18,210 nt of DNA. Origin: JAUWBF01 sp043815125 (GTDB lineage Bacteria > Verrucomicrobiota > Verrucomicrobiia > Opitutales > Opitutaceae). The stretch lies in assembly GCA_043815125.1 (NCBI GenBank), contig JBDRJH010000440.1, positions 1-18,210 on the forward strand. Direction: 5' to 3'. Each line of letters begins with the position of its first letter. Within the stretch, counting starts at the first letter, position 1. Under the pieces are notes generated by a model. That model was not told the origin of the DNA and searched no databases. It was given only the letters and a program-made list of their open reading frames with translations. The position numbers and the translations under genes are program-made. Below are positions 13,285 to 18,210 of the stretch, in pieces.

Positions 13285-15971
13285 GGCTCGACGTTGCGCG
13301 CGCGGCGGATCTCGGCGCCGACGGTGGTCACCGCCACGAGCAGCTCCACGGGGCGGATCGGCTTGCGCAGCAGGCGGTCCGCGCCGATCTCGCGCAGACG
13401 GGTTTCCTGCCCGGCGTCCAGGTGGCCGCTCAGCACGATGACGCCGACCCGGCGCCCATGCCCGCGCAGGCGTTGCAGGAGGCCCTCGCCGGAGAGACGG
13501 GGCATGTTGAGGTCGGTGACGACGACGTCGTAGTCCTCGCGGTTGTCGACGAACTGGGTCCACGCCTCCTCGCCGTCGACGGCGCAGGTGATCTGGTGGC
13601 CGCCGGCGACCAGCACCGCGCGCAGGCTGTCGACCACCAACGGGGTGTCGTCGACCAGCAGGACACGCAGCGGGACTGGCGCGCTGGGCACGGTGAGATC
13701 GACCGTGCGCGCGACGAACGGCGGCGAGCTTTGCGGGTGCGGCGAGGGCGGCGGCAGGTCGCTGCGGCGGCGACGGGGCAACATGACCGAGAAGCTGGAC
13801 CCGGCTCCGCGCACGGACTTGACCTCGACGCTGCCGCCCAGGCTTTTCACCGCGTTCCAAAGCACGGCGCGTCCGAGCCCGGTGCCGGCGCCGGGCGGCT
13901 TGGTGGTGTAGAAGGGCTCGAATATGCGCGCGCGTTGCTCGCGGTCCATACCCATGCCGTTGTCGCTGACGGTGACGAACTGGGCGGAGGGGGCGTCGGG
14001 CTCGCTTTGGTGGGTCCGGATGAGGATCAGCGCCTGCCAGGTGGGCAACGGCGGCTGGCGGAGTTTTTCAACGAGTGTGTCGCGCGCGTTGAGCATGAGG
14101 TTCATGACGATCTGGGTGATCGCCGAGCGGCTGACCCAGATGGCGGGCAGCTTGGTGTCCAGCTCCACGCGCAGTTCCACGCGGCGGTCCATGGTCTTGC
14201 GCAAGAGGGCGACGGTGTCGGCCACCAGGTCGTTGAGCATGAGCAGCTCCTCCTCGTCGCTGATCTTGCGGCCGACGGCGAGAACGCGCTGGGTGAGTTG
14301 CGCGGCCTGCAGGACGGAGCTTTCGAGGGGTTTTATCAACTCGCGCAGGGAGTTGTCCGCGGGACGGGCCTGCTCGATCAGGCCGATCTGAATGAGCATC
14401 GGCGTGAGCAGGTTGTTGAACTCATGGGCGACACCGCCGGCCAGCTGCCCGAGCGACTCCAGGTGGCGGGTGTCGTGCAGCTGTCGTTCCAGGGCGGCGC
14501 GCTCGGTGATGTCCTCGGCGTGCGAGGCGACGTTGATGAGACGGCCGTCCTCCCCCATCAGCGCGGTGCTATACCAATCGCACTGGATGATGCGGCCGGA
14601 GCGGGTCCGGTTGGTCAGGGTTATGCGGGCCGCGTTGCCGCCGACCGTCATGCTCATGAGGCGCGCCATCACCTCCGGACGGTCCGCGGGGGCCACCACG
14701 AGTTCGAGCAGGTTTTGGCCGATGGCCTCGCGCTCGCTGTGACCAAAGATGCGGGCGGCCGACGGGTTCCAGCTGAGCACGCGCAGATGCAGATCCCATT
14801 CGATGATCGCGAGGGGGGTCTGCCGGACATGCCGGGCGAGACGTTCCTGCGAATCGCGCAACGCCATCTCGGCTTGGTGGCGGGCCGTCATGTCGAGCTC
14901 CAGGCAGATCTCGCCGCCGGCGAGCCGTCCGCTGGTCAGGGGGGCGCGCACCCGGTAGAAAAAGCGGCGTTCGCCGTCGCGCTCGCGAACGATCTCGGCA
15001 ACCGGCTGCCCCTCGGTCTGGCGCGATTGGCAAACCGCGGGCAAGGAACCGCCCTCGACGAGCATGTAGGCTTCCTCGGCCGCTTGGTTGAACAGGCGGC
15101 ACGCACCATTGCCGTCGCTCACCCAGAAGGGAAACGGCAGATGCTCGAACAATCCGCGCAACCGCGTCTCGCTTTCGAGCAGACTCTGTTCGATCCGGCG
15201 ACGCGCCGCCAGCTCGGCCCGGAGCACGCCAACCACCGTGCCGCCGAATCCCAGCATGAGCACCGGGATCGCCAACAACCACTGCATGGCGCGCCGGCCG
15301 CTGGCGATGGCCGTCAACCACTGCCGGGCCGGATAATCCAGGCCCATGGCCGCCACGACGGTGCCGTCCTCAGCCCGCAACGGCACCTGAGCGCTGACCC
15401 AGTAGCCCCACTCGTCCCGCACCGGTTCGGTGCTGAAGGTGGAAGCGCCGCGCAACGCCCCGTGCATCGGCGGATCGGCCTCGGGGTATTCCGTGCCGAT
15501 CTCCACGCGTTGCTCGCGCTCGCCGGATATGATGCCGTCGCGGTTGTAATCGGTCGGCCCGCTGACGAGCAGCCGCACGACACCGCCGTCTTCGCGGTAG
15601 GTGTAGATGTCGGAGATGACCGGGTTGAGCTGTTTCCACCGCCGCATCGCCTCAAGAATGGCCAGATAAACGGGATCGTCGGGCGAGGTCTCCAGGCCAA
15701 TGGATGCATGGCCGAGCAACTCGATCTCCCGCGCATAGGTCGGCGCCACGCCCTGGAGAAAATCACGAATGCGCGCCTGCTCGGCACGACCACCCGCGCG
15801 GACCACAAAAAAACCGCTGATCAGCAGGACCGCCAGCAGCGGCCACACCCCGGGCGGCAGGCGCCCCGGCTCACGACGCCGGCGCAGCCAAACCTCGATG
15901 ACCACGAACAACGCGGCGCAGACCAATGCGAAGGTCGCGTAGTCGCCGTTCGTCTCGAGCCAATCCTTCAT
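13275..15971 (-). CDS. Hybrid sensor histidine kinase with two PAS domains and C-terminal receiver
   Basis: 898 residues from the ATG at 15971; a TTG at 16016 would add 15 residues. Order: TM1 (about 12-29), Arg-rich loop, TM2 (41-57), extracytoplasmic sensor (58-228) containing an EF-hand-like DYNRDGIISGE (141-151), TM3 (229-250), PAS1 (about 270-365), PAS2 (376-490, with SWNPSAARIFGHSE), HisKA with phospho-His516 in GGVAHEFNN, HATPase with N box QIVMNLMLNARD, G1 box DNGMGMD, F box EPFYTTK and G2 GAGTGLGRA, a Pro/Ser-rich linker, then a receiver (768-885) with Asp774-Asp775, phospho-Asp820 (VVTDLNMP) and Lys870. No output domain or HPt is present, so it should relay to an unlinked partner. 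Its 3' end overlaps the FAD gene by 10 bp. Confidence 0.94.
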   Translation of the reverse strand: MKDWLETNGDYATFALVCAALFVVIEVWLRRRREPGRLPPGVWPLLAVLLISGFFVVRAGGRAEQARIRDFLQGVAPTYAREIELLGHASIGLETSPDDPVYLAILEAMRRWKQLNPVISDIYTYREDGGVVRLLVSGPTDYNRDGIISGEREQRVEIGTEYPEADPPMHGALRGASTFSTEPVRDEWGYWVSAQVPLRAEDGTVVAAMGLDYPARQWLTAIASGRRAMQWLLAIPVLMLGFGGTVVGVLRAELAARRRIEQSLLESETRLRGLFEHLPFPFWVSDGNGACRLFNQAAEEAYMLVEGGSLPAVCQSRQTEGQPVAEIVRERDGERRFFYRVRAPLTSGRLAGGEICLELDMTARHQAEMALRDSQERLARHVRQTPLAIIEWDLHLRVLSWNPSAARIFGHSEREAIGQNLLELVVAPADRPEVMARLMSMTVGGNAARITLTNRTRSGRIIQCDWYSTALMGEDGRLINVASHAEDITERAALERQLHDTRHLESLGQLAGGVAHEFNNLLTPMLIQIGLIEQARPADNSLRELIKPLESSVLQAAQLTQRVLAVGRKISDEEELLMLNDLVADTVALLRKTMDRRVELRVELDTKLPAIWVSRSAITQIVMNLMLNARDTLVEKLRQPPLPTWQALILIRTHQSEPDAPSAQFVTVSDNGMGMDREQRARIFEPFYTTKPPGAGTGLGRAVLWNAVKSLGGSVEVKSVRGAGSSFSVMLPRRRRSDLPPPSPHPQSSPPFVARTVDLTVPSAPVPLRVLLVDDTPLVVDSLRAVLVAGGHQITCAVDGEEAWTQFVDNREDYDVVVTDLNMPRLSGEGLLQRLRGHGRRVGVIVLSGHLDAGQETRLREIGADRLLRKPIRPVELLVAVTTVGAEIRRARNVEPQA

Positions 15972-16024
15972 GGATGGCAGAAAACGCGGACGCGCTGTCA
16001 AAAGCAACCGTCGCAACCTAGGGC

Positions 16025-16049
16025 ATTATACCCAGTTTACGTTTGTAAA
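16025..16049 (-). promoter_or_regulatory. Candidate promoter and operator upstream of the hybrid kinase
   Basis: A perfect minus-strand TATAAT lies at 16025-16030, 54 bp before the kinase start. No good -35 is visible. The spot where it would sit overlaps the inverted repeat TTTAC-GTTT-GTAAA (16036-16049), which suggests an activator or repressor site. This would allow expression independent of the lipoprotein gene upstream. Confidence 0.4.
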
Positions 16050-16052
16050 AAC

Positions 16053-16493
16053 CTACCGTTGAAGCTCATCCAAATCCACCGCGGCAACCTTCCCGTTTTG
16101 AAAAGTGATGCGGAAGTAGTCCTGGGCTTTTCGCGTGGGGTAGTATTCGAAATAAGGGTAGGCCGAGTCGAAGGCCCGGTGGTAACCCCCGCGGTAGAGC
16201 GGCGCACCGTCGTAGGTCTCGAAGCGCGTGAACGCCCAGATCTCGCTCACGCCCGTGGCGTCGGTGCGCGTCCACTTGCGATCCGGCTCCCCCACGGCCA
16301 GCCAGACCATGTCCTCGTCAAAACCGATGCCGACCTTGCCCTGTTTGATCAACGCCTGCGTCTCCGCCGGGTAGCTCGCGAACAGCTCCGGTTGCCGGCT
16401 GATGCGACGCTCCGGCGAGGCGCAGCCGGCCAGCCACAAAACCAGCGCCAGTCCCCCGGCCACGCCCACTGTTTTCAGCACGTTAAAACGCAT
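16053..16493 (-). CDS. Small lipoprotein, BamE/SmpA-like fold (putative)
   Basis: 146 residues from the ATG at 16493; an upstream in-frame extension lacks signal-peptide character. The signal peptide ends in lipobox LAGC (Cys24). The mature part has a short helical region (41-70: ETQALIKQGKVGIGFDEDMV then VGEPDR) followed by strands (EIWAFTRF, 84-91; YFRITFQNGKVAAVDL, 126-141). The pattern 'IGFDEDMVWLAVGEPD...EIWAF...FQNGKV' resembles the BamE/SmpA outer-membrane lipoprotein fold, but I cannot assign it to the BAM complex. It is 81 bp upstream of the hybrid kinase on the same strand, so an accessory sensing role is possible. It is divergent from the ABC transporter genes. Confidence 0.75.
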   Translation of the reverse strand: MRFNVLKTVGVAGGLALVLWLAGCASPERRISRQPELFASYPAETQALIKQGKVGIGFDEDMVWLAVGEPDRKWTRTDATGVSEIWAFTRFETYDGAPLYRGGYHRAFDSAYPYFEYYPTRKAQDYFRITFQNGKVAAVDLDELQR

Positions 16494-16528
16494 GCCCGCA
16501 CCATCGCGCCAAGCCGCGGATTGGGCAA

Positions 16529-16540
16529 GCCGCGCGCGGC
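16529..16540. repeat. 12-bp perfect GC palindrome in the divergent lipoprotein/ABC intergenic region
   Basis: GCCGCGCGCGGC is its own reverse complement and lies mid-gap between 16494 and 16603. TTGG (16521-16524) and CCAA (16547-16550) flank it slightly asymmetrically. It might be a regulator site; base composition alone makes GC palindromes fairly common here. Confidence 0.3.
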
Positions 16541-16603
16541 AATTCGCCAAAACCCGCCGGCCCCGCTGGCGTTTCCCCGCCGCCCCGCTTCCGTCTGACT
16601 CCC

Positions 16604-17281
16604 ATGCCCGCCCACGCCCCGCTCCTGCGCGTCGATCAACTCGTCAAAACCTACCGCGTGCGCCCCGTGCTCGCCGGCGTGTCCTTCGAGGTCGCCCGCG
16701 GAGAACGCCTCGCGCTCACCGGCCCCTCCGGCTGCGGCAAGACCACCCTGCTCAACTGCATCGGCGGCGTCGACCGCGCCGACTCCGGCGAAATCGAGTT
16801 CGACAGCCTCCGGGTGGACCGGCTCGACTCCCCCGGCCTCGCCCGGCTCCGCCGCGAACGCATCGGCACCGTCTTCCAGTTCTTCCACCTGCTGCCCACC
16901 CTCTCGGTCGCCGAAAACATCGCTCTGCCCCTGCGCCTGGCCGGCGTGCCCGCCGCCGAACGCGGCCCGCGTATCCAAAAACTCCTGACACGCGTCGGCC
17001 TCGCCGACCGCGCCGACGACGCCCCCGGCCGGCTCTCCGGCGGCGAACAACAACGCGTCGCCATCGCCCGCGCGCTCGTGCACCGCCCCGCCCTGCTGCT
17101 CGCCGACGAACCCACCGGCAACCTCGACTCGGCCAACGGCGCCAACATCCTCGCCCTCCTGCGCGAACTGACCGACGAGACCGGCGCCAGCCTTGTCATG
17201 GTCACCCACAGCGCCGAGGCCGCCGCCATCTGCCACCGTCGCATCGACCTGCGCGACGGCCGCATCGTCTCCAACGCATGA
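16604..17281 (+). CDS. ABC transporter ATP-binding protein, LolD/MacB type
   Basis: 225 residues, matching the LolD/MacB ATPase size. Walker A is GPSGCGKT (40-47), the Q-loop is Gln92 in VFQFFHLLP, the signature is LSGGEQQRVAIARAL (144-158), Walker B is LLLADEPTGNLD (164-175), and the H-loop is His202 in MVTHS. The LLADEPTGNLD tail is typical of the type VII (mechanotransmission) ABC class. These ATPases pair with FtsX-fold permeases to extract lipoproteins or move envelope substrates without transporting through the membrane. The next gene starts within its stop codon (ATGA, 17278-17281), so the two subunits are coupled. The start follows GACTCCC with no SD. The substrate is unknown. Confidence 0.95.
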   Translation: MPAHAPLLRVDQLVKTYRVRPVLAGVSFEVARGERLALTGPSGCGKTTLLNCIGGVDRADSGEIEFDSLRVDRLDSPGLARLRRERIGTVFQFFHLLPTLSVAENIALPLRLAGVPAAERGPRIQKLLTRVGLADRADDAPGRLSGGEQQRVAIARALVHRPALLLADEPTGNLDSANGANILALLRELTDETGASLVMVTHSAEAAAICHRRIDLRDGRIVSNA

Positions 17282-18210
17282 GCCCGCTCATCGTTCCCTT
17301 CCTGCTGCGCCGGGTCGGCCTGCGCCACTGGCGGATCGCCCCCGGCCAGAACCTGCTGCTGGTGCTCATCCTCGCGCTCGGCGTCGCCGGCTTCGTCTCC
17401 ATCCGACTGGCCAACCGCGCCGCGCTCGCCGGCTTCAGCCACTTCACCGAAACGCTCGCCGGCCGCAGCGACTGGATCATCCAGGCCCCCGCCGGCGACC
17501 TGCCCGAAGCCGTGCTGACCGAACTGCGCACCACCCTCGGCGACCGTCCCGTGCACATCCTGCCCGTGGTCGAGACCACCGCGGCCCCGGCCGACGGCGA
17601 CGGCCCCGTCCGCACGTTGCTCGGCGTCGATCTGATCGCGATTGGCAACCTCGCCCGCGACGACTCCGGCGGCTTTTTCGCGGCCGAGGGCTCCGTCGAC
17701 TTCTGGACCGCCACCGGCGGCGAGCCCCATGCCTGGATCGCACCCGACCACACCGGCCACGTGCCCGAAAGCCTTCGGCTGATCATCGGCGACCGGGTGG
17801 TCACGCTGCCCGTCGCCGGTCCCCTGCCCCGCGCCGAGGACGGCCCCCGCCCGCCGGAAAATCTCGTCGTTCTCGACCTGCCCGCCCTGCAAACTCTGCT
17901 CGGACGCCCCGGCCGCGTCGATCGCGTCGAGTTTGTGCTCGAACCCGGTCCGCTGCTCGAAGAGCGCCGAGACGAACTGCGCCGGCAACTGCTCGACCTC
18001 GCCCGCGCCCCCGATGGCGGCGATCGCTGGCTGGTCGACTCGCCCGGCACCCGCCGCGCGACCACCGAGGCCATGACCCGCGCCTTCCGGCTCAACCTCA
18101 CCGTGCTCTCGCTCATCGCGTTGCTCGTCGGGCTCTACCTGATTTTCCAGGCTCTCGACGGCGCGGTCGTGCGCCGCCGCACCGAGATCGCCATCCTGCG
18201 CTCGCTCGGC
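17278..18210 (+). CDS. ABC transporter permease, FtsX family (3' end outside window)
   Basis: 311 residues are visible with no stop, so the gene is truncated by the window edge. A cytoplasmic N-terminus (1-22) is followed by TM1 (about 24-43, LLLVLILALGVAGFVSI), a large extracytoplasmic domain (44-269, MacB-PCD-like position) and TM2 (about 270-293), then the cytoplasmic coupling segment RRRTEIAILRSLG (299-311), the classic FtsX-family motif after TM2. It overlaps the ATPase gene by 4 bp and forms its membrane partner. The length is unknown: 4-TM LolE/MacB-type and longer 8-10-TM permeases both begin like this. An adjacent periplasmic adaptor, if any, lies outside the window. Confidence 0.93.
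   Translation, partial: MSPLIVPFLLRRVGLRHWRIAPGQNLLLVLILALGVAGFVSIRLANRAALAGFSHFTETLAGRSDWIIQAPAGDLPEAVLTELRTTLGDRPVHILPVVETTAAPADGDGPVRTLLGVDLIAIGNLARDDSGGFFAAEGSVDFWTATGGEPHAWIAPDHTGHVPESLRLIIGDRVVTLPVAGPLPRAEDGPRPPENLVVLDLPALQTLLGRPGRVDRVEFVLEPGPLLEERRDELRRQLLDLARAPDGGDRWLVDSPGTRRATTEAMTRAFRLNLTVLSLIALLVGLYLIFQALDGAVVRRRTEIAILRSLG

Noticed and set aside
12456..16598. A very long open frame of 1380 codons on the plus strand
   Set aside because: It is antisense to the hybrid kinase and overlaps the FAD gene in another frame. The product is low-complexity Arg/Ala/His-rich with no domain; it is a by-product of high GC3 codons.
1..18210. CRISPR arrays, transposases, phage genes or toxin-antitoxin modules
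   Set aside because: No regularly spaced repeats and no matching protein motifs were found on either strand.

Overview
The window is about 18.2 kb of GC-rich DNA with tightly packed, mostly single-copy genes. It fits a Gram-negative, free-living bacterium of the Verrucomicrobiota, probably an Opitutaceae-like member. That placement is inference. It rests on the GC-rich codon use, diaminopimelate synthesis, outer-membrane-type lipoproteins (Pal/OmpA domain, BamE-like), an ECF sigma/anti-sigma pair, a sugar-catabolic block of Gfo/Idh/MocA, sugar-isomerase and FAD-oxidoreductase genes under AraC and LacI regulators, and start codons that almost all lack a Shine-Dalgarno sequence. No phage, insertion sequence, CRISPR array or plasmid gene was seen.

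Layout, 1-7.5 kb (core functions). A truncated type IV pilus retraction ATPase (PilT/PilU family, minus) diverges from a dapA-dapB-ruvA run (lysine/diaminopimelate synthesis plus Holliday-junction recognition). Convergent to ruvA is an ECF sigma factor and its membrane anti-sigma factor, translationally coupled by an ATGA overlap. A tRNA-Lys(TTT) follows. Next comes a small lipoprotein that looks like an ER/archaeal-type (Ser-His) signal peptidase domain, divergent from a NarL-type response regulator that ends in a strong terminator. A CbiX/SirB-like two-lobed chelatase homologue is divergent from a Pal-like OmpA-domain lipoprotein, which ends in a bidirectional terminator.

Layout, 7.6-13.3 kb (carbohydrate-type catabolism). 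A Gfo/Idh/MocA oxidoreductase and a xylose-isomerase-like TIM-barrel protein form a minus-strand pair, divergent from an AraC regulator. The AraC gene ends inside the stop codon of a convergent LacI regulator, which is in turn divergent from a 591-aa FAD-dependent oxidoreductase. That gene overlaps the end of the next gene, a convergent hybrid histidine kinase. From 7.6 to 16.5 kb I see no terminator; the convergent genes simply overlap.

Layout, 13.3-18.2 kb (signalling and envelope transport). A hybrid sensor kinase with an EF-hand-like loop in its extracytoplasmic domain lies downstream of a small BamE-like lipoprotein. Divergent from that is a LolD/MacB-type ABC ATPase coupled by an ATGA overlap to an FtsX-family permease that runs off the window.

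I found no clearly new multi-gene system. The most unusual items are the Ser-His signal-peptidase-like lipoprotein, the C-rich, SD-less start-codon context with only the sigma/anti-sigma pair carrying strong SDs, the chain of convergent stop-codon overlaps, and the asymmetric CbiX-like protein.
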